Both the position numbers and the translations under genes were made by a program. Of a stretch of DNA of 64,000 nt, positions 28,625 through 38,152 are shown piece after piece; positions within the stretch are counted from its first letter, which is position 1; each line of letters starts with the position of its first letter. The DNA comes from Limnobacter parvus (GTDB lineage: Bacteria; Pseudomonadota; Gammaproteobacteria; Burkholderiales; Burkholderiaceae_B), in assembly GCF_024623725.1 (NCBI RefSeq), contig NZ_JANKHG010000017.1, forward strand, positions 473,265 through 537,264, written 5' to 3'. The notes beneath the pieces are model-generated. The model had not been told where the DNA came from, did not search any database, and saw only the letters and a list, made by a program, of their open reading frames with translations.

Positions 28625-29675
28625 TTCCTTGCCAAGAGTGGCTTTTGTGGCCACTGGCGGTACCATCGCGGGTGAATTGACCGAGGCCAGTGCCGCGGGC
28701 GATATCTATGCCTACGATTCAGCCAGGCGCAGCGGTGAAAGTTTGGTCATGGCCATTCCCGGTTTGTTGCGCCGCGCGCAGTGGCATTTCGAACAGCCTT
28801 TCAGCATTGGCAGCCAAAACATTGAGTTGGCGCACATGCTTCAATTGCGAGCAGTACTGATTCGTCTGCTAGAGTCTTCCGAAGTTGACGGAATTGTTGT
28901 GACCCATGGCACCGATACGATGGAAGACACGTTGTATTTTCTGCACCTGACGCTGCCCTCGCACTTGATGAATAAACCGGTTTTATTCACTGGCGCCATG
29001 CTGCCATCCGATCATGACCAGGCCGATGGGCCCTCCAACATTGGGAAGACCCTTGATTTTTTGATTCAATGTGTGGAAGCAAGCCAAAACGAAATTCCAT
29101 TCGGTTTGGTCATGCAGGGTCTCTTTACACCAGCGCATTGTGTTGAAAAACAAAGCACTTCGGGCCTGGATGTATTTGATGGTCCTTATTCAGTGCCCGC
29201 TGATGCGCAATGGCTTGTCAACTGGACTGGTTTGAATTCACCCGACGACCTGGGCTTGCAGGGCCAGTACTCACTGTTATTCGAATCAAATGCCAGCCAA
29301 CATCCTTTGTTTGAAGCCATGGAAGTACCTGTGGTGTATTGCACGCCCGGCAATGCGGCGTTGCGTCAATTGAATGACCTGTTGAACCGAAAGCCAGCGT
29401 CTGTGGTAGTTGCAGCCCCTGGGCATGGAAACATTCCAGATGTATGTGTACCGGCGTTGCGCCGATTGCTGTTAAACGGAGTTGGTGTAGTACGTGCAAG
29501 CCGTGTCAGTGCTGGTGGCGTGCAACAGGGCGGTGAGTTTGATGCATTGGATAACTTTCGGGAAGGTGTGAACAAACCCGGTTTCGGTATTTTTTCTGAG
29601 GCAGGCAGTTTGAGCCTTTCCAAATGCGTGATGTATGAAAGGCTGCGGGTTTTGGCCCACAGCCTTTCAGTTTAA
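28596..29675 (+). CDS. L-asparaginase (bacterial type)
   Basis: A 359-residue asparaginase. The first catalytic Thr is in ATGGTIAG (T23) and the second set in THGTDTMEDT near residue 105; GAMLPSDHDQADGP follows. No signal peptide, so cytoplasmic. It converts asparagine to aspartate and ammonia. The start may be the ATG at 28596 or the ATG two codons later; both lie inside rmuC. A role in handling Asp from cyanophycin turnover is possible but not supported by linkage. Confidence 0.9.
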   Translation: MTMMRPQTIDSLPRVAFVATGGTIAGELTEASAAGDIYAYDSARRSGESLVMAIPGLLRRAQWHFEQPFSIGSQNIELAHMLQLRAVLIRLLESSEVDGIVVTHGTDTMEDTLYFLHLTLPSHLMNKPVLFTGAMLPSDHDQADGPSNIGKTLDFLIQCVEASQNEIPFGLVMQGLFTPAHCVEKQSTSGLDVFDGPYSVPADAQWLVNWTGLNSPDDLGLQGQYSLLFESNASQHPLFEAMEVPVVYCTPGNAALRQLNDLLNRKPASVVVAAPGHGNIPDVCVPALRRLLLNGVGVVRASRVSAGGVQQGGEFDALDNFREGVNKPGFGIFSEAGSLSLSKCVMYERLRVLAHSLSV

Positions 29676-29705
29676 AGTGCGTTGCCGTCAGGCTTAGTCG
29701 ACTAT

Positions 29706-31751
29706 TTACTCAGTTGGCGCTTCAGCCAAATTCATGTTTTTCTTGTTTGGACCTGTCATGGCGCTCATGGGCATGTTCTGTTCGCGAATAATCTGCCAAA
29801 CCCCTTTGCTTTCTTTCCAGGTCAACACCTTCTTTGATCGTTCCTGATAAAACTTCGCACGGTAGTCCTGAACAAAACTGATTTCATACTCATCCGGCTT
29901 GTCGAAGCTCGGCACGACCTGCAGGTCAGCAATGTCGATATTAATTTGTTGGGCTTTGGCAATTCGCTCCCTGCGGTTGCTGACCCAAGACTCATAGCTG
30001 CCTTCTTCGGGTTTGAAGTTCGGTGCGTAAAAAGCGATGTAGCTGTTCACATCTTTGTTTTCCCACGCTTTCGCCCACGAATTTGTTTTGTCGATCAGGC
30101 TTTTTGATACTTCAGCAGGATCTCCAAACGAAGCAACTTTTTGGCCTGCAACGCCGTTATCAAGCTGCGCCAATTCAATGGGTGCAAGGCTTTGGCTGGC
30201 ATCCACTGATTTCAAAGCCTCATCAAATCCGATGTTTGGCAAATCGAAGTCTTCAAGATTAATTAAGCTTGCCGGGCAGCCATCAGCTTCCGCACCGTTT
30301 TCAGCTTGTTGCTTGTAAAGTAAAACGTTGCGCTTTGTGGGTTCATCGGCATTCACCAATTCATCCACAGAAAAAAGCGTAATCAGTTGTCCGGTTGCCG
30401 CAAGCAATTTCAATTTTGAAATACTTAAGTCAGCCTCAATATTGATCAACGCGCGCTGAGCTTGGTAGTACTCGTTCTCTGCGCTTAACAAGTCAAGCAA
30501 ACTACGGCGGCCTACTGCGAACTGCTGCTCGTAAGCTGCACGTGCTTTGGTAATTGCTGCCGCTTGTTCACGGAAGTAGTTCAGCTTCTTCTGTGAGCTA
30601 ACCACGTCGAACAAAGACGTTTGCGTGGATTGACGAATTGCCCGGCACACAACAAGTTTGTCATCCAGGCTGCGCATGCGGCGTTTGATTGCAGCGTTGC
30701 GCGAGGCAGTGTCGGCGCCACCGCGGTACAGGTTGATCGAGGCCAGCAGGTCAATTGATGATATTTGGCGTTCATCGAAAGTTGACAGGTAATTGCTGTA
30801 CATGTCCGTTTTTGCGCGCAAGTCGATACGGGGGTGAAAGCCCTCACTGGCGGCGGTTATCTCTTGTTTGGCACCACTGATTGATGCGTTCGAGGCTTTT
30901 AGCAAGGGGTGGTTGTTCAAAGCGAAAACCAGTCTTTCCTTGTTTTCAACTTCGAAGTTGGCGTTGACCACATATTCACCAGCCTCATTCACCGGCCATA
31001 CGCTGTCAGTAATTCGCTGGTAGTTGGCCATCGACGAAAATGTATTTGCCTTTTCGGTGGCCAAATTCCCCAGTGCCAATGTGTAACGGCTGCGCGCTTG
31101 TTCTAGGTCAGACTGGCGAGTAACGCCACTTTTCACCTTTTCTTCGATGCGGTTCATCAATTCTTGGTGGTACTTCAGGTTGTCTTCCGAAAGGCGGGTT
31201 AGCGCCTGAAACCTAGATACATCCACATGCGAACTGGATGCATCAAAAGCAACCTGGTTGGCCTTGTTCAGGTAGCGGTAGTAGCTTTGCATGGCACCTG
31301 AATGCGCCGCGAAGTACCTGGCATGCGATGCAAAGCCGTTGTACAGGTTCTGGCGTGCTTCAATACCGTAGGAATTGGCGTTGTAGGTACGTGAATTTGT
31401 GTCATCGATGGTAGTGCGTTCACGACCTGTCGAGCCACGGGCATCAACTGTTGGAAGCAGGGTGCCATACACCACATTCGCTTCTTCCATTTGTGCTTCC
31501 AGTGCATGCACGTCTGCATCGAGCGAGGGGCTGTTTTGCAAACCCCTTATAACGCTTTGTTGCAGTGGGTTGAGATCCGTGCTTGCCGCGGCTGGTTCAG
31601 GTGTGTTTTCCACCGGAGACAGTGTTTGTACTTCAGGGATCGCTTGGCTTTCCTGAGCCCAGCCTGATGGCATGTTGAAGGCGCACAGCGCCAGCAAAAT
31701 CGCCGAGGGCAGGATTTTCAAGGATGTATTGGGTGTGGTGCGTTTGTTCAT
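29706..31751 (-). CDS. TolC-family outer membrane protein with C-terminal NTF2-like domain
   Basis: A 681-residue protein with a signal peptide (cut near GWA-QE, residue ~33), two TolC/OEP repeats (~60-450) and, unusually, a C-terminal ~120-residue NTF2-like/Cds6-type domain (~555-665; SWAKAWENKDVNSYIAFYAP is characteristic). It would form the outer-membrane duct of the type I secretion system encoded just upstream. The start at 31751 lies 23 nt after the preceding gene; a start 30 nt earlier would overlap it. The extra domain makes it ~200 residues longer than standard TolC. Confidence 0.9.
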   Translation of the reverse strand: MNKRTTPNTSLKILPSAILLALCAFNMPSGWAQESQAIPEVQTLSPVENTPEPAAASTDLNPLQQSVIRGLQNSPSLDADVHALEAQMEEANVVYGTLLPTVDARGSTGRERTTIDDTNSRTYNANSYGIEARQNLYNGFASHARYFAAHSGAMQSYYRYLNKANQVAFDASSSHVDVSRFQALTRLSEDNLKYHQELMNRIEEKVKSGVTRQSDLEQARSRYTLALGNLATEKANTFSSMANYQRITDSVWPVNEAGEYVVNANFEVENKERLVFALNNHPLLKASNASISGAKQEITAASEGFHPRIDLRAKTDMYSNYLSTFDERQISSIDLLASINLYRGGADTASRNAAIKRRMRSLDDKLVVCRAIRQSTQTSLFDVVSSQKKLNYFREQAAAITKARAAYEQQFAVGRRSLLDLLSAENEYYQAQRALINIEADLSISKLKLLAATGQLITLFSVDELVNADEPTKRNVLLYKQQAENGAEADGCPASLINLEDFDLPNIGFDEALKSVDASQSLAPIELAQLDNGVAGQKVASFGDPAEVSKSLIDKTNSWAKAWENKDVNSYIAFYAPNFKPEEGSYESWVSNRRERIAKAQQINIDIADLQVVPSFDKPDEYEISFVQDYRAKFYQERSKKVLTWKESKGVWQIIREQNMPMSAMTGPNKKNMNLAEAPTE

Positions 31752-31774
31752 GTTGACTCGTCTAATAAATTGCA

Positions 31775-33127
31775 TCAGCAAACTGCTGCTGGTTCTTCAG
31801 CAGGTGCACAGGCAGAAGCTTCCATGCTGTTTGGGCCGAAGTTACTGCTCCAGCCAGCCTTGCTTTCTGTTACGTTGTTGACCCTGTCAAGAATCTCTTG
31901 CAGTTTGCTGTTGGCATCTGCGAAAAGTGAGTCGCTAGATGACTCGTAGGATTCCGACGAATACTCGTGGTCATGCATATTGGTTTTGCCGTCGTTCTGG
32001 GAATAGTCGGTGGGACAATCTGCATTGGAGTTTTCACCGGCGATATCATCACAAACACTGTCTGAACCCGAGTTGTAACCAGACTCAACAGTCATGTACA
32101 CGTGTGCTGTGTCAGTCATGCAGTTTTCATCGCCGATGGTGTAGCTGATTACGTCTTCACCGCAGAAGCCTTCGTTGGGCGTGTAATGCAATTTGCCGTC
32201 TTTAATTTCAACTGAACCGTTTTCTGCTGAAGCTTCAGTAATTTCCATGTCGCCGCAACCAATGTCGTTTTGCATCACGTCAATTGTCACTGGGCAATTT
32301 TTCTGCGTCGTGGCGCAATCGTTTACTGCATCAATGGGTGTGTCGCATTCTTCTTGCTCATTCACTGGAGGGCAATAAGGGGGTGGGACCGGCTCGCATT
32401 CCTCCTGTTCGTCCACGGGTGGATTCATGGGCGGGGGCGTTACAGGTGGTGTCACCGGCGGTGTTTCAGGAGGCGTTTCGCATTCTTCCTGCTCATCCAC
32501 CGGCGGACAATATGGGGGGGGGGGGTCGCAAACCTCGGGTTCTTCAGCAGGTGGTGGGCAATATGGGGGGGGTGGGCATTCGCAGTCCTCCTCTTGATCT
32601 ACCGGGGGAGGGGGGTCGACAGGTGGAGGTTCAACGGGTGGTGGTTCTTCATTTTCATTGACTGGTGGAGTCGGTGGTGTGCTTTCGCAATCGACGCTTG
32701 CCGGGCCTTCTCTCTCAACCACGCGCACTGTATCCACGCCATTTTCGCCGACAGTACCATCCAGGCTGGGCAATGGCTCCTGGTTTACACGCTCGATCAC
32801 ATAACCTTCGCTGAGCTTCGGCAGGTCTTCGGGCACGTCGTTGTCTTGTGCGCCGACGGTGATGTATTTGCGAATGACATCTTTTTCCGGGGGCGTACCT
32901 GCATCGAAAGGAACGATCTCGCCGGTTTTGGGATTAATCAACCATTCAGTCGGACCCTCAAGCGGGCGTACCATTTCAGGCGCAGTAATTTGCCCTTCGG
33001 TGAAGGGGCCAAGTTGAACAACCACCTCAGTTTGCGGCTTGCGCTTCATCGCAGGGCGTGGCTTTCTGGCCAATCCTAGCGTACTTGGGTCACATTCTTG
33101 GGCATTTACAACTGGCTTTTCGCTCAT
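31775..33127 (-). CDS. Pro/Cys-rich repeat protein with one Ig/cadherin-like domain; candidate type I secretion substrate
   Basis: A 450-residue protein without an N-terminal signal peptide. Residues 1-140 are of unknown type. Residues ~142-262 are Pro, Glu and Cys rich, with three copies of a C-x-PPPPYCPP-x5-EEC unit. Residues ~265-347 form one Big_9/cadherin-like domain (VMQNDIG, HYTPNEGFCGEDVISYTIGD) carrying four Cys. The C-terminal 100 residues are Ser/Asp/Glu rich. It lies between the HlyD adaptor and TolC genes, the place of a secreted substrate. The high Cys content is odd for a type I substrate. A 12-C tract encodes part of repeat 2. The start at 33127 has AGGA upstream. Confidence 0.65.
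   Translation of the reverse strand: MSEKPVVNAQECDPSTLGLARKPRPAMKRKPQTEVVVQLGPFTEGQITAPEMVRPLEGPTEWLINPKTGEIVPFDAGTPPEKDVIRKYITVGAQDNDVPEDLPKLSEGYVIERVNQEPLPSLDGTVGENGVDTVRVVEREGPASVDCESTPPTPPVNENEEPPPVEPPPVDPPPPVDQEEDCECPPPPYCPPPAEEPEVCDPPPPYCPPVDEQEECETPPETPPVTPPVTPPPMNPPVDEQEECEPVPPPYCPPVNEQEECDTPIDAVNDCATTQKNCPVTIDVMQNDIGCGDMEITEASAENGSVEIKDGKLHYTPNEGFCGEDVISYTIGDENCMTDTAHVYMTVESGYNSGSDSVCDDIAGENSNADCPTDYSQNDGKTNMHDHEYSSESYESSSDSLFADANSKLQEILDRVNNVTESKAGWSSNFGPNSMEASACAPAEEPAAVC
32514..32525. repeat. 12-bp homopolymeric G tract (C tract in coding sense)
   Basis: Twelve consecutive G's on the plus strand lie inside the Pro/Cys-rich gene and encode part of D201-PPPP. A second run of eight G's is at 32565-32572 in the paralogous repeat. 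Tracts of this length are prone to slipped-strand mutation, so the gene may be switched off by frameshift. Confidence 0.8.
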
Positions 33128-33276
33128 ACTAATCCTCGTAATCCTCGGGTGCGGTGTCATTGATAAGTGACCGACTCGCGAGTTTGGTTCCAAATTACCT
33201 GTGCGCAAAACAGGTGATTCGATCAGGAGGATGCAGAGTTAACTCTTTGTAGTTATGGAACCCAAGCCGAGATATT

Positions 33277-34635
33277 TTATTGTTCCGTAAAAGCTTGTAT
33301 CGAGCCGCGTACGATCGGCTTCGTGAGATACGACAGCACGGTTCGGTCTTCAGTCTCGATGCTGACGTTGGCCACCATGCCTGGCATCAGTCGCACTTTT
33401 TCATTCACTTCCAAGCGTGGCACAGTCACTTTGACACTGAAGTAGGGGCGACCGAATTCGTCGATTAAACTGTCCGCAGAAATACTGTCTACAGTGCCTT
33501 CCAGTGCACCGTAAATTGAATAGTCGTACGCGGTAACCCGAATGTTGGCTTTTTGACCCGGCCGTATGAAGGCAATGTCTTTGGGGTTGATTCGGGTTTC
33601 AAATACCAATTGTTCATCAATTGGCACAATTTCGATTACTTCTTTACCAGCGGGCACTACAGCGCCACGCGTGTTGTACAAAATGCGCTGCACCAACCCA
33701 TCCACAGGTGTTTTCAAGGTGGCTTGGTTTACTCGGTCACTTAGTTCGATCTGGTTTTGCTCAAGACTGGCGAGCCTTGCCTTAACTTCAGACAATTCCG
33801 TGCGCGCCTCGTTAATCTGTTTCAGTCGGGTTTCTTCAATTTTCTGCCGGGCTTCCCGAATTGCAGAATACAACCGGTTGGTTTGTGCGCTGCTGCCTTC
33901 GAAGTCGCCACGCGCCTTTGACACATCCCGTTCAAGCCGAAGTACTTCAATGGGCGACACAGCGCCGCTTTTTAACAAAGGCCGCATACTGGCCAGTTCT
34001 TGTTCAGCACTTACCAAGCTGCGCTTGGCCGCGGCTGCATTGCTTTGAGCTTCATCAAGTTCCCGTTGCCGCTGGTCTAGTTGTTGTTCATAAATCTGAG
34101 TTTGAGCGTCCCATTCCTGCATCTTGCTTTGAAGCAACTTGGATTCTTGCGAGTACATTTCCGGGAATAGTTTGCTGAGTTCTTCAGGAAGTTCCAGTGC
34201 GGTCTTGTTGAGTTGGGCCAACAGGCGCGCTTCACGAAACTTGAATGAGGCATCAATTGCTTCTTTTTCTTTCAGGCTGGAAGAAAAACGCGTGATGTCG
34301 ATTTGCACCAGCTTGTCGCCTGCTTTTACGAGTTGGCCTTCACGCACAAAGACATCATTGATAATGCCGCCGTCTACTGCTTGAATAACTTGCAGGCGCT
34401 GAGAGGGCACCACGCGTGCCTCCCCATGCGCTGCTTGGGGAACTGTGGCAATCGCTGACCAAGCCAGTAGTGCCAGCAGGGTGAAGGCGCAGCAGTGCAC
34501 CAGGCGCTTGGTGAGTACTTGCTGCTCTGCCCACAGACGTGATTGATCCAGAGACGCTTCTGCGGGCATGTGATATTCACCGCTTCGGCCCATGAACCAG
34601 TTTTTGACTTGCTTTAATTTAGGTTTGATTTTCAT
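33277..34635 (-). CDS. Type I secretion periplasmic adaptor (HlyD family)
   Basis: A 452-residue HlyD/membrane-fusion protein. It has a short cytoplasmic N terminus, one membrane helix (~45-65), a lipoyl half-motif (GGIINDVFVREGQLVKAGD), a long coiled-coil hairpin (~115-290), the second lipoyl half (LKTPVDGLVQRI) and a beta-barrel C terminus. It bridges the ABC exporter to TolC. It starts 2 nt after the ABC gene ends. A 149-nt gap to the substrate gene contains a 12-bp palindrome (33235-33246). Confidence 0.93.
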   Translation of the reverse strand: MKIKPKLKQVKNWFMGRSGEYHMPAEASLDQSRLWAEQQVLTKRLVHCCAFTLLALLAWSAIATVPQAAHGEARVVPSQRLQVIQAVDGGIINDVFVREGQLVKAGDKLVQIDITRFSSSLKEKEAIDASFKFREARLLAQLNKTALELPEELSKLFPEMYSQESKLLQSKMQEWDAQTQIYEQQLDQRQRELDEAQSNAAAAKRSLVSAEQELASMRPLLKSGAVSPIEVLRLERDVSKARGDFEGSSAQTNRLYSAIREARQKIEETRLKQINEARTELSEVKARLASLEQNQIELSDRVNQATLKTPVDGLVQRILYNTRGAVVPAGKEVIEIVPIDEQLVFETRINPKDIAFIRPGQKANIRVTAYDYSIYGALEGTVDSISADSLIDEFGRPYFSVKVTVPRLEVNEKVRLMPGMVANVSIETEDRTVLSYLTKPIVRGSIQAFTEQ

Positions 34636-34637
34636 GA

Positions 34638-36776
34638 TTAGGCCTGCGATTTCTGTTCACGGTTTTTGGCAAGTGCATTTGCATCATGAAGCACCTGCGG
34701 TTTGGGGCCCTGGCTGTGAATTTGCCCTTGATTCATCAACACCAGTGAATTAGCGCAGGCCAGCAAAGAAAGCTTGTGCGTGGTGAACACCAGAATGGTT
34801 TTGTCCCCAAGTTTTTGAAGGTACTGAACCAGCTTGTTTTCCATGAATTGATCAAGGCAAACTGTAGGTTCATCCAGCAGTACAAGTTGTGGTTCGCCAG
34901 CCAGTGCGCGGCACAGCGACACGGCCTGTTTTTGGCCAGAAGATAAATTGTTGCCTTGGCTTTCAATTTGCATGTGCAGGCCATCGGGGTGTTGTTCTAC
35001 CCAATCCTTTAGTCCAAGTTCTTGCAAAATTTTCCAGCAATTGGTGGTGTCAATTTGTGGGCGCATGAAACGAATGTTGTCTAAAAGGCTGCCTTTGATT
35101 AATACCGGGGGTTGTGATGCGTAGCCCACTTTGCTGCTGTATTCACCGGGGTGGTAGTGATCGATCGACAAGTGATTGGCCGCAACAGTGCCTTGGTCAC
35201 ATTGCAGCTGCTGCGCAAGTACTTTCAACACCGATGTTTTGCCTGAACCAGTGGGGCCAATAATGCCGATGCGGCTACCTGCAGGCAAATTCATGCTGAC
35301 CGAGCGCAAAATGAAACTTGAAGCTTGACCTGATTCCGCTGTGTGCCCGGGCTTTAATACACTGGCAGAGTCCAGCGACAAATGCTCAATCGAAGGAAGT
35401 GCTGAGCGCGCATTGGCAGTGTCAATTTCCTGCCCCAAAAACTTGTCAAGTTCTTCAAAGCTTGCCTGTGCTGAATGGGTTTGAACCAAGTGGCCCTGAA
35501 GTTTCTGAATTGGCGCAAAACACCGCATGGTCAGCATGGACACAGCGATCAAGCCACCCACAGTCATTTGCTTTTCAACAATTAAAACAACACCCATGGC
35601 AATCGTGATGACCCAACTGCCTTGCTGCAGCAGGTGAATGCGCTGGTTGACCAGAAACAATTGATCGCGCACCGCATTGCCGCCCATGCGCGCTTTCAAT
35701 TGGAGCTTGTTCAGCAGTTTGCTGTGCGCTTGCTGCACACCATGGGCCTGAATGTTGTCCAGGCACGCAAGTGAATCCAGCCATTGGCTTTGGGTTTCAC
35801 GCGATTGCTTCATCTGGATTTGCCCCAAGCGGGAAAGGCTGCGGTGTGAGCTGACTACAAACAGCAAGGTCAGGCCAATTACACCGCCTGCCAGCAACAG
35901 AAACAAAGGGTGAATCAAACCAATAACGGCCAGAAACAGCACAAGGAACGGTAGGTCGATGAGTGCCAGCAAAAACACACCGGTAATTAATTCCCGAAGG
36001 TGTTCAAACGATCGAAGGTGTTGCAGCAGTATGGTGGGTTCGGTTTTGTGAATCGGTACATTCAGCAACGATTGCGACAGGCGCCCAGTGCAGCGCGTAT
36101 CAATGGATGTGGCCGCAATTTCCATTAAACGGTGGCGGGCATGTTTCAGTGCATGTTCAAAGCCCAGGCAAATTGCAACGCCGAGCAGCAGGGCGGCCAT
36201 GGATGCATAGGCTTGGTTTGGAATAATTCGGTCGTACACCTGCAATGAAAAAAGCGGGCCGGCCAGCGCAAGAATATTGATCAACAGGGATGCATAAATA
36301 ACAGGTTTGAAGCTGCCATTTTCAAAATTCAGTGCTTCACGCAGCCATTTGCTTTCACGCAATTTGCGCCAGAAGTCCCACAAACTTGCAGGTGCCTGTT
36401 CTTCTAAAATTGCCTGTTTCGAGGGTTGCTTTTTGGTGTTGCCACTCTCAATTTGCAGTGCCCACAACAATGACACTGTCGGTTTGCCGGTACTTTCCAG
36501 GTCCTTGAGCAATCCGGGTTGCCCAGTGTGGGTCATTGCAATGGTATTGGGCCCCAAGTGCTGAATTTCCTGGGGTTCCACACCATTGAAAATACGGTGG
36601 GGAATATTGCAAGCCTTTAGATATGCTTGCAGTTGTGCGAGCTCGGCTTCTTCAGCCGGTTCAAGCAATGCTTCCTGCATTTGCCACTGGCTGGGCAGGA
36701 ATTCAATGCCAAGATTTTCCAGAACCTCGCACAGTGCGTGTTGCAGCGGTTTTATTGGGCGTGGATCTTGGAGCAT
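34638..36776 (-). CDS. Type I secretion ABC exporter with degenerate peptidase-like N-terminal domain
   Basis: A 712-residue exporter of the HlyB/LapB class. The ~140-residue N-terminal domain is C39-like without an evident catalytic Cys-His pair. Membrane helices (~160-440) are followed by the ATPase (Walker A GPTGSGKTS near 520, signature LSSGQKQA near 622, Walker B LVLLDEPTVCLD near 643). A non-cleaving domain suggests the substrate is exported without a double-Gly leader cut. First gene of the operon exporter-adaptor-substrate-TolC. Confidence 0.92.
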   Translation of the reverse strand: MLQDPRPIKPLQHALCEVLENLGIEFLPSQWQMQEALLEPAEEAELAQLQAYLKACNIPHRIFNGVEPQEIQHLGPNTIAMTHTGQPGLLKDLESTGKPTVSLLWALQIESGNTKKQPSKQAILEEQAPASLWDFWRKLRESKWLREALNFENGSFKPVIYASLLINILALAGPLFSLQVYDRIIPNQAYASMAALLLGVAICLGFEHALKHARHRLMEIAATSIDTRCTGRLSQSLLNVPIHKTEPTILLQHLRSFEHLRELITGVFLLALIDLPFLVLFLAVIGLIHPLFLLLAGGVIGLTLLFVVSSHRSLSRLGQIQMKQSRETQSQWLDSLACLDNIQAHGVQQAHSKLLNKLQLKARMGGNAVRDQLFLVNQRIHLLQQGSWVITIAMGVVLIVEKQMTVGGLIAVSMLTMRCFAPIQKLQGHLVQTHSAQASFEELDKFLGQEIDTANARSALPSIEHLSLDSASVLKPGHTAESGQASSFILRSVSMNLPAGSRIGIIGPTGSGKTSVLKVLAQQLQCDQGTVAANHLSIDHYHPGEYSSKVGYASQPPVLIKGSLLDNIRFMRPQIDTTNCWKILQELGLKDWVEQHPDGLHMQIESQGNNLSSGQKQAVSLCRALAGEPQLVLLDEPTVCLDQFMENKLVQYLQKLGDKTILVFTTHKLSLLACANSLVLMNQGQIHSQGPKPQVLHDANALAKNREQKSQA

Positions 36777-36891
36777 GTCAGGGGCCTGAAATCAAGAGCG
36801 CCCATGGTAGCGTTTGCATTCAGCCCTGAAAATCACTCACTTGGTTCACTCCACCTGATGGGGGTATCACCCTATGCGATTAGTCCAAGCC

Positions 36892-38136
36892 TTACAGCAA
36901 ACCCTCAAAGGGCAAGGCCAGAACCGTTTCACCAGCTTTCAGGTCGCCCTGTGCATGTTCCAGCACCAGCAGGCCATCCGATTCCGACATGCTGCGTAAA
37001 ATACCCGAACCCTGCGAGCCAGTCATGTGTGCGGTCAGCACCCCGTTTTCCATTGTCAAGCGTGCTCGTTGGTATTCCGTGCGGCCAGGGCGCTTGCGCA
37101 CATCCTGAGCCAATTTGGCGGTCACCATGGGCACCGGCAAGCTGCGTGCACTGGCCAGCCTGAAAAGGGCATCGCGCACAAAAGCGTAAAAGGTCACCAT
37201 GACCGCAACCGGGTTGCCCGGCAAGCCAAACAAATAGGCGGAATCGCCATTGGCTTTATTTTGAACCTGACCAAAAGCCATGGGGCGACCCGGGCGCATT
37301 GCAATTTTCCAGAAATTCACACTGCCCAGCTTTTCCATCACTTCTTTGGTGAAATCGGCTTCGCCGACTGAAACTCCTCCCGAGGTAAGAATTACGTCGG
37401 CTTGTTCCATGGCCTGCAGCATGGCTTGTTCAAGTGCTTCCGGGGAATCATGTACCACCCCCATGTCGAGCAATTCGACAAAGCGCAGGCGGGTCAGCAT
37501 GCCATACAGGGTGTATCGGTTGCTGTCGTACACACAGCCTTCGTCCAGCGCCTGGCCCAGCGAACGCAATTCATCGCCGGTTGAAAAAAACGCCACACGC
37601 AACTTTCTACGTACCGCAATTTCCGCAATACCCAATGAGGCCAGCAAGCCCAAATCAGCGGGGCGAAGTACTTTGCCAGCGGGCAGGGCGGGCTTGCCCA
37701 CGGTCAAATCTTCGCCTGCCAATCGGCGGTTGTCGCCTGCTTTCACAGCGCCCGGCGGAAAGCTGATGGTGTCGCCATTCACGGTCGCGTTTTCTTGAAT
37801 CAACACAGTGTCGCACCCGGGGGGCATTACCGCGCCCGTCATAATGCGCACACATTCGCCTGTGTTGCATGTGCCGTTGAAGGCCTTGCCTGCATAGGCT
37901 GTGCCCACCATTTTCAGGGAAGTCATGCCCGCGGTTTGAATGCAGGTGCCATTTAAGGCGTAGCCGTCCATCGCTGAATTGTCGTGTGCGGGTACGTTAA
38001 TTGGCGAAAGGACATCAAAGGCCAAAACCTGATCAAGCGCTTCGCGAATTGCAACCGTGCGTGTACCTGTGATCGGCTTGAGTTGATCAAGAATACTTTG
38101 CCGGGCCTGGTCAACGGTTTGAAAATCAGTTTGCAT
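36892..38136 (-). CDS. moeA: Molybdopterin molybdenumtransferase MoeA
   Basis: A 414-residue MoeA that inserts molybdate into adenylylated molybdopterin. Typical segments are PAHDNSAMDGYA, RIMTGAVMPPGCDTVL, FSTGDEL, the TSGGVSVGEADF loop and LPGNPVAVMVTF. Last gene of the cofactor operon moaA-fdhD-mobA-moeA, 16 nt after mobA. The operon supplies and finishes the Mo cofactor for the formate dehydrogenase encoded divergently. Confidence 0.96.
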   Translation of the reverse strand: MQTDFQTVDQARQSILDQLKPITGTRTVAIREALDQVLAFDVLSPINVPAHDNSAMDGYALNGTCIQTAGMTSLKMVGTAYAGKAFNGTCNTGECVRIMTGAVMPPGCDTVLIQENATVNGDTISFPPGAVKAGDNRRLAGEDLTVGKPALPAGKVLRPADLGLLASLGIAEIAVRRKLRVAFFSTGDELRSLGQALDEGCVYDSNRYTLYGMLTRLRFVELLDMGVVHDSPEALEQAMLQAMEQADVILTSGGVSVGEADFTKEVMEKLGSVNFWKIAMRPGRPMAFGQVQNKANGDSAYLFGLPGNPVAVMVTFYAFVRDALFRLASARSLPVPMVTAKLAQDVRKRPGRTEYQRARLTMENGVLTAHMTGSQGSGILRSMSESDGLLVLEHAQGDLKAGETVLALPFEGLL

Positions 38137-38152
38137 TGTTTACTTTTACCAC

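Noticed and set aside
31775-33127. RTX toxin or large adhesin in the type I secretion operon
   Set aside because: No GGxGxD nonapeptide repeats are present and the protein has only 450 residues.
33235-33246. AGAGTTAACTCT palindrome upstream of the candidate substrate gene
   Set aside because: A perfect 12-bp palindrome, but a single short site with no second copy seen nearby is too weak to call an operator.
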